Positions 1 to 7,017 of a DNA stretch of 31,837 bases are shown here, in pieces. This DNA is from an uncultured Megasphaera sp. (GTDB taxonomy: Bacteria; Bacillota; Negativicutes; Veillonellales; Megasphaeraceae). The stretch spans positions 1 through 31,837 of the forward strand of contig CAKPVJ010000023.1 of the NCBI GenBank assembly GCA_934193515.1. Reading direction: 5' to 3'. The notes beneath the pieces were generated by a model that made no database searches, was not told where the DNA came from, and saw only the letters and a list, made by a program, of their open reading frames with translations. Each line of letters opens with the position of its first letter. The first letter of the stretch is position 1. The position numbers were made by a program, and so were the translations under genes.

Positions 1-39
1 AGGCTAAGTCCGTTTTGGGCGGCGACTTCTTTCTTTTTG

Positions 40-77
40 GTACTTTTTCTTTCTGGTCGCACAGAAAGAAAAAGTAC
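40..77. repeat. Perfect inverted repeat, copy 1 of an intergenic hairpin family
   Basis: A perfect 15-bp stem, with arms GTACTTTTTCTTTCT (40-54) and AGAAAGAAAAAGTAC (63-77), encloses the 8-base loop GGTCGCAC. The loop resembles that of the hairpin at 148-173 (GGTGGCAA), so the two look like members of one family. It lies beyond the panB terminator and has no GC-rich stem plus U-tract, so it is not a typical terminator. The structure is seen directly; its function is unknown. Confidence 0.75.
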
Positions 78-86
78 ATAGCATAT

Positions 87-103
87 GTAAACGGCACGTT
101 TAC
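87..103. repeat. Short perfect inverted repeat flanked by CATATG
   Basis: GTAAACG (87-93) and CGTTTAC (97-103) pair perfectly around the three bases GCA. The repeat lies between two CATATG hexamers (82-87 and 109-114). It belongs to the dense group of hairpins between 30 and 175 downstream of panB. It could be a protein-binding palindrome or part of the same intergenic repeat element. Confidence 0.5.
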
Positions 104-147
104 AAAATCATATGAGGATTAAAGGGATACGCCTTTACTTTATGTAT

Positions 148-173
148 TTCTTTTTCGGTGGCAAGAAAAAGAA
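148..173. repeat. Inverted repeat, copy 2 of the intergenic hairpin family
   Basis: TTCTTTTTC (148-156) pairs with GAAAAAGAA (165-173) around the loop GGTGGCAA. Both the arm composition (CTTTTTCTTT type) and the loop pattern GGTxGCA match the hairpin at 40-77, which suggests a dispersed REP-like or MITE-like family. A small hairpin AAAGG/CCTTT at 121-136 lies between the two copies. Confidence 0.6.
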
Positions 174-254
174 TGAATATAAGAGGGCGCAGAGAATCTT
201 CCCAATTTAAGGACATACAGAAAAAAAACACATAGAATAAAACAAACAAAAAGT

Positions 255-303
255 AAAAAACGGCAGCACCGCACCTCATCATCGTGCGGCTCTGCCGTTT
301 TTA
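255..303 (-). terminator. Intrinsic terminator of the DUF2520-panB operon
   Basis: The stem CGGCAG-CA-CCGCAC (261-274) pairs with GTGCGG-CT-CTGCCG (284-297), giving two 6-bp helices separated by a 2-base mismatch. It is flanked by AAAAAA on the left, read as a U-tract on the minus strand, and by TTTTT on the right. It lies 18 bases after the panB stop codon. The symmetric flanks mean it could also stop transcription coming from the other side. Confidence 0.88.
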
Positions 304-320
304 TTTCTATTTTTTATCTA

Positions 321-1166
321 TTATTTCGTTTCATGAAGAGCAGCCATTACTGCCGGGTCTATCGAAAAGGTGTGTTCTTGCGATGGAAAATCTCGTTTTT
401 GTACATCTTGGATATACGCTTGAACAGCCCCTACGATATCTGCATGCAAATCGGCATAGGCTTTGGCAAATTTAGGTCTAAAGCCGCCGCTCATGCCTAA
501 CAAGTCCGTACAAACCAAGACTTGTCCGTCACATTGATTGCCGGCGCCAATGCCAATCGTAGCCGCCGTATGCAGTTCTTTCGTAATTTCTGCGGAAAGG
601 TCTGCCGGTACACATTCCAATACAACGGCAAATGCGCCTGCTTCTTCCAGTGCTTTGGCATCTTGAATCATTTGACGTGCTTTTTCTAAATTCTTCCCTT
701 GTACTTTAAAGCCGCCAAATTGGTGAACAGACTGCGGCGTCAATCCCAAATGTCCTACTACGGGGATACCGGCTTCGGTCATTTTATAGACGGCTTCGCA
801 AACACGTGCCCCGCCTTCTAATTTGACAGCATCACAGCCCCCTTCTTTCATCAGGCGTCCTGCGTTATGAAGTGCTTGTTCGGTGCTTTCCTGATAGCTC
901 ATAAACGGCATGTCGCCTACGACCAATGCCCGTTTCACACCGCGGGTTACACATGCCGTATGATGAATCATATCTTCCATCGTAACCGGCAGGGTCGAGG
1001 AATATCCCATGACGACATTTCCCAGCGAATCGCCAACCAGAATCATGTCAATCCCTGCTTCATCCACATTTTGCGCCATAACATAATCATAGGCAGTAAT
1101 CATGGAAATAGGCATGTTTTGCTGTTTCATGTCCTTAATCGTCAAGTTTGTCACTTTTTTGTTCAT
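321..1166 (-). CDS. panB: 3-methyl-2-oxobutanoate hydroxymethyltransferase (PanB)
   Basis: Adds a hydroxymethyl group from 5,10-methylenetetrahydrofolate to 3-methyl-2-oxobutanoate, giving ketopantoate, the first committed step of pantothenate and CoA synthesis in the cytosol. The 281-residue protein has the usual PanB length. It shows the family stretches VGDSLGNVVMGYSSTLPVT near the N-terminus, DAVKLEGG in the middle and GIGAGNQCDGQVLV further on, which contribute the metal and substrate site. I chose the ATG at 1166 because AGAAGGAGA precedes it at good spacing; the frame also opens 8 codons earlier without such support. The start lies inside the 3' end of the DUF2520 gene (32-bp overlap), so the two are probably translationally coupled. 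A strong terminator follows. panC and panE are not in the window. Confidence 0.96.
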   Translation of the reverse strand: MNKKVTNLTIKDMKQQNMPISMITAYDYVMAQNVDEAGIDMILVGDSLGNVVMGYSSTLPVTMEDMIHHTACVTRGVKRALVVGDMPFMSYQESTEQALHNAGRLMKEGGCDAVKLEGGARVCEAVYKMTEAGIPVVGHLGLTPQSVHQFGGFKVQGKNLEKARQMIQDAKALEEAGAFAVVLECVPADLSAEITKELHTAATIGIGAGNQCDGQVLVCTDLLGMSGGFRPKFAKAYADLHADIVGAVQAYIQDVQKRDFPSQEHTFSIDPAVMAALHETK

Positions 1167-2037
1167 TGGTTTCTCCTTCTGCCATCGCAAGGATTTGCAT
1201 CAGTTTTTGATGCTGTTTCTTCGTAATCGTCTGGTTAGCCAGCGCAATATCAGCCGCAATACTGCCAAACGCTTTATAGGCATCGCAAAACGGCTGCGGC
1301 ATACAAGATATATGCTTTTGCACGGTACCTATATCACCGCGGGAAATAGGGCCTGTCAGAGCCTGTCTCGCCAGTGCTTGGGATTGTATATTATCCACGG
1401 TCCCCAAAAACAGCGGCCGCAGTGCGTTCCCCGCATCTTCCGGCGTATCTGTCCAACGGCTCATTAACATCTGTGCCGCTGCAACAGCAGTAACAACATA
1501 ATTAGAACAAAAACAAGCGGCCCCATGATAGAGAATGCGTTCTGCAGCCGGTACATGAAAGGGCTTGCTGTGAAGCATGGCCGCTATTTCTTTCGCACGG
1601 GCCATAGCCGTTTCATCTCCATCGACAGCCATATAAATCCCCGCCAGCGCCGCTGCAGAAGGCACAGGAAAACTTTGCAGGGGATGTATGCTGCCTGTAT
1701 GAACTCCCTTGTCTGCCAACGCCTGCAGTACCGATACATCGGCTGCTCCGCTGCCGTGCAAAACCGTATGCCGTGCCAATGACTGCCTGCTGCAGTCCGC
1801 CAGCTGCGCTGCCAGCGATTGACTGACTTGCTGCAGCAAATCATCACGGACAAGCAGTAATACAACATCACAATCCAACACAAGGTCTGCACCCTGCACA
1901 TAGGGCTTTACGCCATAAAAAGCGGCCTGCTCTCTTGTTCTTTTTGCCGTAGACCCGGTAATCCCCACAACATGCTGCGGTAGTGCCAATACAAAAGAAG
2001 CGCCGACTCTGCCGGCGCCAATAATACCTATACGCAT
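1135..2037 (-). CDS. Rossmann-fold DUF2520 protein, pantothenate operon partner
   Basis: This 300-residue protein begins with a dinucleotide-binding glycine motif (IGIIGAGRVGASF, residues 3-15) and continues as a Rossmann domain of about 120 residues. The C-terminal helical half (HPLQSFP and HGAACFCSNY region) is of the DUF2520 type. The layout resembles 6-phosphogluconate dehydrogenase, ketopantoate reductase and F420-dependent oxidoreductases: a nucleotide domain followed by an all-helical substrate/dimer domain. Its stop codon lies inside panB, and DUF2520 genes are often found next to pantothenate genes, so a redox role on ketopantoate is a reasonable inference but is not shown. The ATG at 2037 follows TAGGAG. 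The gene is preceded by a leader containing an intrinsic terminator (2050-2080). The family call is fairly secure; the reaction is unknown. Confidence 0.85.
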   Translation of the reverse strand: MRIGIIGAGRVGASFVLALPQHVVGITGSTAKRTREQAAFYGVKPYVQGADLVLDCDVVLLLVRDDLLQQVSQSLAAQLADCSRQSLARHTVLHGSGAADVSVLQALADKGVHTGSIHPLQSFPVPSAAALAGIYMAVDGDETAMARAKEIAAMLHSKPFHVPAAERILYHGAACFCSNYVVTAVAAAQMLMSRWTDTPEDAGNALRPLFLGTVDNIQSQALARQALTGPISRGDIGTVQKHISCMPQPFCDAYKAFGSIAADIALANQTITKKQHQKLMQILAMAEGETNEQKSDKLDD

Positions 2038-2049
2038 ACACTAACTCCT

Positions 2050-2212
2050 AAAAAAAAGCGCACTCCACGGGGGAATGCGCAACATGTACGTTTACAAGAA
2101 TTCGTCCCGGTCTTTCGATCCAAGCGATATGCTATAAAATTAAATTAGACAACGCACAGCAACGTACCAGGTATAGATCTTTTCGTAGATTCCATCCATA
2201 TTGCCTTACGTT
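2050..2212 (-). promoter_or_regulatory. Structured 5' leader with terminator: candidate attenuator or riboswitch
   Basis: Reading the minus strand, four elements appear in order. First, AACGTA (2207-2212) can pair with TACGTT (2161-2166) to close a ~52-base domain. Second, the hairpin CTTGGATCGAAAGACCGGG (2106-2124) has a bulged A and a GAAA tetraloop. Third, AACGTAC (2086-2092) could compete for the same GTACGTT strand. Fourth, a 9-bp terminator hairpin (2058-2080) is followed by eight U (2050-2057), directly before the TAGGAG and ATG of the DUF2520 gene. A terminator placed between promoter and ribosome binding site implies conditional read-through. No known riboswitch class was recognised. 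A relation to the published pan motif upstream of pantothenate genes is possible but untested. Confidence 0.6.
2058..2080 (-). terminator. Leader terminator (attenuator) before the DUF2520-panB operon
   Basis: On the minus strand GCGCATTCC pairs with GGAGTGCGC around a 5-base loop, with one G-U pair, followed by TTTTTTTT. The U-tract ends about 12 bases before the start codon and abuts the ribosome binding site. No gene ends just upstream on this strand, so it must act on the operon's own transcript. Confidence 0.75.
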
Positions 2213-2516
2213 AATATTAGCATACCATATGCTGATATATATAACAAATTCCTAAACAGCATACTTTCTTTTAAACATATCACATATACAAATAATATAC
2301 CTATACGTATACTATACTTATAATCAAATCAATCAGGATGAATTTCTAGGCAAAAATCACGACCACTCATAACACCATACATTTATTTGGGTTAGGTGAT
2401 ATAATAAGTCGTATTACTTCAGCATACAAGCATCTGTCATTACTAGTATTTGCTCCCAAACCGCCTCGTTACGAAAATACAATGTTGCAGGGATTCTTCC
2501 TAGTATTTTTGACGCA
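2213..2516. other. AT-rich intergenic stretch, no confident gene
   Basis: This is the rest of the approximately 540-bp gap between the DUF2520 gene and cfa. The part near 2220-2345 is very AT-rich and may hold the promoter of the panB operon. Between 2414 and 2516 the minus strand has about 34 codons free of stops with protein-like composition (for example ATLYFRNEAVWEQILVMTDA), but no start with a ribosome binding site and no recognised family. It could be a gene remnant or chance. Confidence 0.4.
2219..2247 (-). promoter_or_regulatory. Weak candidate promoter for the DUF2520-panB leader
   Basis: TTGTTA (2242-2247) and TATGCT (2219-2224) on the minus strand are 17 bases apart; each matches the sigma-A consensus at four of six positions. 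The predicted transcription start would fall just at the first leader stem. The region is AT-rich and other weak matches exist. Confidence 0.3.
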
Positions 2517-2566
2517 TAAAAAACCTCTTCATGCGATTTTCCATTATATCGTATGAAGAGGTTTTT
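2517..2566 (-). terminator. Intrinsic terminator after cfa
   Basis: CCTCTTCATGCGAT (2524-2537) pairs with ATCGTATGAAGAGG (2548-2561), 14 bp with one G-U pair. It is flanked by AAAAAA to the left, read as U on the minus strand, and TTTTT to the right. It begins within ten bases of the cfa stop codon. Confidence 0.9.
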
Positions 2567-2573
2567 CTATCTA

Positions 2574-3740
2574 TTAATACCAACGAGTCATTGGCAAATC
2601 ATTTTTAGTGCCTTTGGTCATCAGTACTTGATGAATATCAATATTACCGATAAAGAACGATACGGCACACCCTACGAGGTAAAGTTCCCACATGCGGACA
2701 AATTCTTCGCCTTTCATGGCCAATACGTTGTCACGTACCTGTTCAAAATTATGATACCAGCACATGAGCGTTTTATAATAATGACGACGCAGGCTTTCTA
2801 CATCAATAACCTGAAAATCATCATCGTATGCTAAGCTGATGATTTCACGCAAAGACGGCAGCGTACCGCCCGGGAAAATATATTTGCGCATCCATGGATT
2901 TTCTACCTTTTCATCATGGCCGCTGATATAGTGCAGAAGGAACATCCCGCCTTCTTTTAACAGCCGGCTGGCATCTTCCATGTACAACGGGTAATTGGAA
3001 CGTCCTACATGTTCCAACATGCCAACACTGACAATACGGTCGAATTGAATATCTTTATCTAATAAATCCCGATAATCAATCAACTCAATATGGACTTTAT
3101 CCTGCAGGCCTAATTTTTCAATTCGTTCCTGTCCTTTTTTCCACTGTTCTTTGCTCAACGTGCAGCCATAGCCAATAATGCCGTATTTCTGAGCTGCTTC
3201 AATAAGCAAATACCCCCAGCCGCAGCCAATATCCAGCAGCGTCATGCCTTTTTCCAAATGGAGTTTTTCCAAAATATAGTCAACTTTGTTATGCTGTGCT
3301 TCTTCTAATGTATTTTTATCGTCTTTAAAATAGGCACAAGAATAACTCATCGTCGGGTCGAGCCACATGGCATAAAAATCATTGCCTAGGTCATAATGCG
3401 ATGAAACTTGTTCTTTCTGTGCTTTTTTAGATTCTGAAGGGAACAACAGCCGCTTCAAGGCACTGCGATCCATCGAAAACCGGTTTTGCTGCGACAAGAA
3501 ACATTCCAGTGCCGTAAACAAATCGCCTTCAATCGTAATATCTTTGCGCATATACGCTTCTCCCAATGCCAGGGATGTCGACCGCATCAATTCAGCCTTA
3601 GGTATATTTTTATGAATCGTAATATTAAACAGGGGCGTGCCTTCACCAATCGTATAGGTTTTATCATGCAGAGCCACTGTAAAACAATATTTATCAAAAT
3701 GGCTCAGATAATGAACCAAAAAGGTGTCTAAAATATGCAT
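2574..3740 (-). CDS. cfa: Cyclopropane-fatty-acyl-phospholipid synthase
   Basis: Transfers a methylene group from S-adenosylmethionine to the double bond of unsaturated acyl chains in membrane phospholipids, forming cyclopropane rings. The 388-residue length is normal. The N-terminal ~100 residues form the small lipid-interacting domain. The family stretch HYDLGNDFYAMWLDPTMSYS lies at about 115-134, and the SAM-binding glycine motif LLDIGCGWGYL at about 168-178. SVGMLEHVG and YIFPGG follow in the catalytic domain. The ATG at 3740 is preceded by GGAAGGAGAG. A 145-base gap separates it from the radical SAM gene; I see no convincing promoter there and no terminator, so read-through is possible. 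A terminator follows the gene. Its presence suggests the membrane contains unsaturated fatty acids. Confidence 0.95.
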   Translation of the reverse strand: MHILDTFLVHYLSHFDKYCFTVALHDKTYTIGEGTPLFNITIHKNIPKAELMRSTSLALGEAYMRKDITIEGDLFTALECFLSQQNRFSMDRSALKRLLFPSESKKAQKEQVSSHYDLGNDFYAMWLDPTMSYSCAYFKDDKNTLEEAQHNKVDYILEKLHLEKGMTLLDIGCGWGYLLIEAAQKYGIIGYGCTLSKEQWKKGQERIEKLGLQDKVHIELIDYRDLLDKDIQFDRIVSVGMLEHVGRSNYPLYMEDASRLLKEGGMFLLHYISGHDEKVENPWMRKYIFPGGTLPSLREIISLAYDDDFQVIDVESLRRHYYKTLMCWYHNFEQVRDNVLAMKGEEFVRMWELYLVGCAVSFFIGNIDIHQVLMTKGTKNDLPMTRWY

Positions 3741-3885
3741 AGTCTTTTAACTCTCCTTCCATGATGTATATAGTTTACTCTTATTATCAAAAACTGCAAG
3801 AGAATTATTGTAACTTTTACTGCTTTTTCACAGGAATTTTTGGAATAGATACCTATTTCGATTATTTTTTTGTTCCCGCCCTTTT

Positions 3886-4938
3886 TTACCGTACACTCAC
3901 CATTTCGGTATCGATATGGATAGTATATATCGTTTGTCCCGCCGCTACGACTATCTCTCCGGCATGCAGTGTATTGTCCTCTTGCCATGTCACCGTGAAA
4001 GGATAGCGCAGACGGGCTCTTTTGACGGTTACATTATGATACCCTCTGGCGCGGGAGGTATCTGTTCTGTGATAAAAAATTTGTACCGATGCTGCCTGAA
4101 TTGTATCCAATACAGCAAAGATTCTGGTTTGATACCGTTTGGTGTCAATCAGCTCGCCCATAGCCGGCGTGTAAGCGCCTCCCAATACTTGTGAGGCATC
4201 ATCCAATTCCTGCGTAGCCTGCAGCCCGGTTCGTATTACTTGAATGCCTGCTTTGACAAAGGCCTGTTTCATGTAGGCACCCCGCTGCACGCCTTCGTGA
4301 ATAGAAAGCGGCGCATATATGCCCTGGCGGTACATTTGGGCGAGTTCGGTGTTATCAATAACCGCAACGGGATAAATCCTTGCTATATCCGGTTGTAACC
4401 GGCAAATAGCCGCCGTCGTTTGTTGCAAACTCTGCCAGTCTTCTCCGGGCAATCCCGGCATGAGCTGATGCCCGACGACAAACTTTCTGTCTCGCAGCAA
4501 GGCTGTCGCCCGAATGACGTCAGACGCTGTATGACCCCGTTTTGCCGTTTGCAGCACCGTGTCATCCATCGACTGAACGCCTAATTCTACAATTGTCATG
4601 CCATAGGCAGTCAGCCGTTCCAAAATTTCCGGCGTAATGCAATCCGGACGGGTAGAACAGCGAATCGCCGCTATCTTACCGCTTTTCAGTGCTTCATAAG
4701 CCGGCTGCAGCAATTCTTCCTGCAAAGCTGCCGCAACAGCCGTAAAACTGCCGCCGTAAAAAGCGACTTCCCAGTGCCGCGGCTCCTGTACAGATGCCGT
4801 ATAGGTATCGATAGTTTTGGCAACCATGTCGCCCGTAGGAACTCCCTGATGTCCCGTAATCTTCCATTGATTGCAAAAAACACAACGGTACGGACACCCT
4901 ATATGAGGAATAAAAATAGGAATAATTGAAGTTTTCAT
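3886..4938 (-). CDS. Radical SAM protein, Elp3-like/YhcC-like subgroup
   Basis: A 350-residue radical SAM enzyme. Near the N-terminus, CPYRCVFCNQW carries the CxxxCxxC motif that binds the [4Fe-4S] cluster used to cleave S-adenosylmethionine. AFYGGSFTA is the glycine-rich SAM contact region, followed by RPDCITPEIL and VELGVQSMDD, typical of the Elp3/YhcC branch of the superfamily. The C-terminal acetyltransferase domain of true Elp3 is absent. Substrate unknown; tRNA modification is a guess from the branch. I chose the ATG at 4938 because TAGGTGAT precedes it; the frame opens 14 codons earlier within the terminator hairpin. It follows rnc, but the terminator at 4953-4987 lies only about 15 bases upstream of its ATG, so it depends on read-through. 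Confidence 0.85.
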   Translation of the reverse strand: MKTSIIPIFIPHIGCPYRCVFCNQWKITGHQGVPTGDMVAKTIDTYTASVQEPRHWEVAFYGGSFTAVAAALQEELLQPAYEALKSGKIAAIRCSTRPDCITPEILERLTAYGMTIVELGVQSMDDTVLQTAKRGHTASDVIRATALLRDRKFVVGHQLMPGLPGEDWQSLQQTTAAICRLQPDIARIYPVAVIDNTELAQMYRQGIYAPLSIHEGVQRGAYMKQAFVKAGIQVIRTGLQATQELDDASQVLGGAYTPAMGELIDTKRYQTRIFAVLDTIQAASVQIFYHRTDTSRARGYHNVTVKRARLRYPFTVTWQEDNTLHAGEIVVAAGQTIYTIHIDTEMVSVR

Positions 4939-4952
4939 AGTATCACCTATAT

Positions 4953-4987
4953 AAAAAAAGAAGATGTGGCTCAGCCACATCTTCTTT
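4953..4987 (-). terminator. Intrinsic terminator of the fatty acid operon, overlapping the rnc stop
   Basis: AAAGAAGATGTGGC (4957-4970) and GCCACATCTTCTTT (4974-4987) form a perfect stem with a 3-base loop. On the minus strand a run of seven U follows (4953-4959). The stem includes part of the rnc stop codon (4986-4988). The next gene starts at 4938, so its ribosome binding site falls just beyond the U-tract. Confidence 0.88.
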
Positions 4988-5696
4988 ATAATGCATGTAA
5001 TCGCAGTAATGCTTCATGAGCAGCATGTTGTTCTGCGTCTTTCTTGGATTTGCCTGCGCCTTCCCCAAGGACTTTACCATTGACAATAACTTCCATATAA
5101 AAGGTCTTATTATGATCTGGTCCTTCTTCGCGGCACAACACATATTCAATCTTTTGCTCGCCGTCACGCTGTACAAATTCTTGAAACAGTGTTTTATAGT
5201 CTTTGCCATATTCGCCGGTCGCAACCAAAGACAAGTAGTCTTTGAGCTGATGAAGAATAAACTTGCGCGCTTCTTCATAAGAGGAATCAATATAAATAGC
5301 CCCTACAACCGCTTCAAACGCATCCGCTAAAATACTGGCCCGTGTCCGTCCGCCTGACGCTAATTCTCCCTTCCCTAAGAGAATGTAGTCTCCCATATGA
5401 AACTTGGCACAAACAGACGCTAATGGGGTTTCACTGACTACACTGGCGCGTGCTTTTGATAATTCACCTTCAGGCATATGAGGATACTGCAAAAAAAGAT
5501 ATTCCCCTACGACCAAGTCCAGAATAGCATCTCCCAAAAATTCAAGGCGTTCATTATAATAGCCGTGCTTTGCTTTATTTTCATTCGCATACGATGAGTG
5601 TGTCAACGCCTGATCTAAAATAAGCAAATTATGAAACGATGAAAGTCCTAATACGTCAATGAATTTTTCTAACTGTTCTTTTCTATCCGTCTTCAT
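4986..5696 (-). CDS. rnc: Ribonuclease III
   Basis: Double-strand-specific endoribonuclease that processes rRNA precursors and structured mRNAs. The 236-residue protein has the RNase III signature NERLEFLGDAILD (48-60), with catalytic Glu and Asp inside it, and the second acidic site ADAFEAVVGAIY (Asp125, Glu128). The C-terminal ~70 residues form a double-stranded RNA-binding domain ending in GEGAGKSKKDAEQHAAHEAL. It is the last gene of the fatty acid operon, as in many Firmicutes, 29 bases after fabF. The ribosome binding site is weak (AGAAAAG), so coupling to fabF translation is possible; the ATG at 5696 is the only sensible start before the conserved region. Confidence 0.96.
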   Translation of the reverse strand: MKTDRKEQLEKFIDVLGLSSFHNLLILDQALTHSSYANENKAKHGYYNERLEFLGDAILDLVVGEYLFLQYPHMPEGELSKARASVVSETPLASVCAKFHMGDYILLGKGELASGGRTRASILADAFEAVVGAIYIDSSYEEARKFILHQLKDYLSLVATGEYGKDYKTLFQEFVQRDGEQKIEYVLCREEGPDHNKTFYMEVIVNGKVLGEGAGKSKKDAEQHAAHEALLRLHAL

Positions 5697-5725
5697 TCAC
5701 ACAGTCTTTTCTAATATGGTATAGA

Positions 5726-6979
5726 TTATTCAGCGTATTTTTTGAAAAGCAATGTTGCATTATGGCCGCCGAAGCCAAAGGAGTTGGAAATAGCGACGTT
5801 AACATTGGCATCTACTGCTTTTCCTGGTACATAGTTCAAGCCTAATTCTTTCAGTTCATCTTCCGGTTCTTCCAAGTTAATCGTCGGATGTACTTTGCCT
5901 GTTTCAATCGTCATGGCACAGGCAATCGCTTCTACGGCACCGGCTGCGCCGAGAAGATGGCCTGTCATGGATTTTGTCGAGCTGATCAGAACATCTTTTG
6001 CATGGCTGCCAAATACGCGGGCAACGGCTTTGGATTCATTCAAGTCGTTCAAATGCGTAGACGTGCCGTGTGCATTTACATAGTCTACTGCATCCGGTGT
6101 CAGGCCGGCATCGGCAATAGCCAGCTGCATGCATTTGGCCTGCTGAATACCTTCCGGAGCCGGCGCAGTGATGTGGTATGCGTCAGCATTGCTGCCATAG
6201 CCGCCGATTTCACAATAAATATGGGCACCGCGTTTTTTAGCATGTTCCAATTCTTCCAATACGACAATACCGGCACCTTCGCCCATGACAAAGCCATTGC
6301 GTTCTTTATCAAACGGACGGGATGCATGCGCCGGATCGTCATTGTTGGTGCTCAAGGCTTTCATAGCCGCAAAGCCTGCGACAGCGCCCGGAGAAACAGC
6401 TGCTTCGGTACCGCCGGCAACAGCTGCGTCCAATTCGCCGCGCTGAATCATGCGGTATGCGTCACCGATAGAGTTCGTGCCGGTAGCACATGCTGTTACC
6501 ACGCTGGCACAGTGACCTTTCAAGCCAAAGAAAATGGATACCTGGCCGGAAGCCATATTGGCAATCATTTTTGGCACAACAAAAGGATTGACACGGGACG
6601 GGCCTTTGGAGAATAATCCTTTATACAAATTATGAAGGGTTTCCATGCCGCCAATGCCGGTACCTACAATCGTACCAATGCGGTCGCGGTCTTCATCATC
6701 CAAATTCATTTTGGAATCATCCAATGCTAATTTTGCTGCTGCTACAGCATACTGGGTAGATGGATCCATATGGCGAGCTTCTTTTTTATCAATGCCATAA
6801 TCAGCCGGGTTAAAATCTTTTACTTCGCCGGCAATGCGCGCTGCATATTCAGTCGCATCAAAGTGGGTGATAGGGCCGATTCCGTTTTTACCATCAAGCA
6901 AGGCATTCCAAAATGCTTCTTTGCCAATGCCTACAGGAGAAATGACGCCCAAGCCTGTAATCACTACACGTTTTTCCAA
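5726..6979 (-). CDS. fabF: 3-oxoacyl-ACP synthase II (FabF)
   Basis: Condenses malonyl-ACP with acyl-ACP in the elongation cycle of type II fatty acid synthesis. The catalytic residues are all visible: Cys164 in TACATGTNS, His304 in AHGTSTHLND, and Lys336 and His341 in STKSMTGHLLGA. I place the start at TTG 6979, giving MEKRVVITGLG, the usual FabF N-terminus, with 417 residues. GAGGTG stands six bases upstream. The frame continues to an ATG at 7006 and a TTG at 7021, but neither has a ribosome binding site and both would add residues foreign to the family. It follows fabK by 38 bases. With no fabB in the window, FabF may be the main elongation enzyme. Confidence 0.96.
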   Translation of the reverse strand: MEKRVVITGLGVISPVGIGKEAFWNALLDGKNGIGPITHFDATEYAARIAGEVKDFNPADYGIDKKEARHMDPSTQYAVAAAKLALDDSKMNLDDEDRDRIGTIVGTGIGGMETLHNLYKGLFSKGPSRVNPFVVPKMIANMASGQVSIFFGLKGHCASVVTACATGTNSIGDAYRMIQRGELDAAVAGGTEAAVSPGAVAGFAAMKALSTNNDDPAHASRPFDKERNGFVMGEGAGIVVLEELEHAKKRGAHIYCEIGGYGSNADAYHITAPAPEGIQQAKCMQLAIADAGLTPDAVDYVNAHGTSTHLNDLNESKAVARVFGSHAKDVLISSTKSMTGHLLGAAGAVEAIACAMTIETGKVHPTINLEEPEDELKELGLNYVPGKAVDANVNVAISNSFGFGGHNATLLFKKYAE

Positions 6980-7017
6980 AGTTTTCACCTCATTATCAAA
7001 AATCATCTGTGAACGAA

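Larger units (their letters stand above)
1..320. other. Intergenic region downstream of panB
   Basis: No convincing gene is seen. The stretch holds the panB terminator (255-303) and a run of inverted repeats between 40 and 173. The short open frames here are low-complexity, rich in Phe, Lys and Leu, and lack good ribosome binding sites, so they are not called. Confidence 0.6.

Noticed and set aside
100..282. 60-codon minus-strand frame downstream of panB
   Set aside because: Low-complexity sequence rich in Phe and Leu that spans the terminator and hairpin repeats, without a convincing ribosome binding site.
2041..2212. T-box leader or purine, SAM, FMN or other known riboswitch before the DUF2520 gene
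   Set aside because: The T-box sequence (GGTGGNACCGCG type) is absent, and fragments such as ATATGG and TCTAC do not come with the rest of the purine core. It is kept only as an unclassified leader.
2553..2834. 93-codon plus-strand frame
   Set aside because: It starts inside the cfa terminator and runs antisense to cfa, whose family motifs are clear.
5888..6616. 242-codon plus-strand frame opposite fabF
   Set aside because: Long open frame arising from codon bias of fabF; no recognisable family, and fabF carries all catalytic residues.
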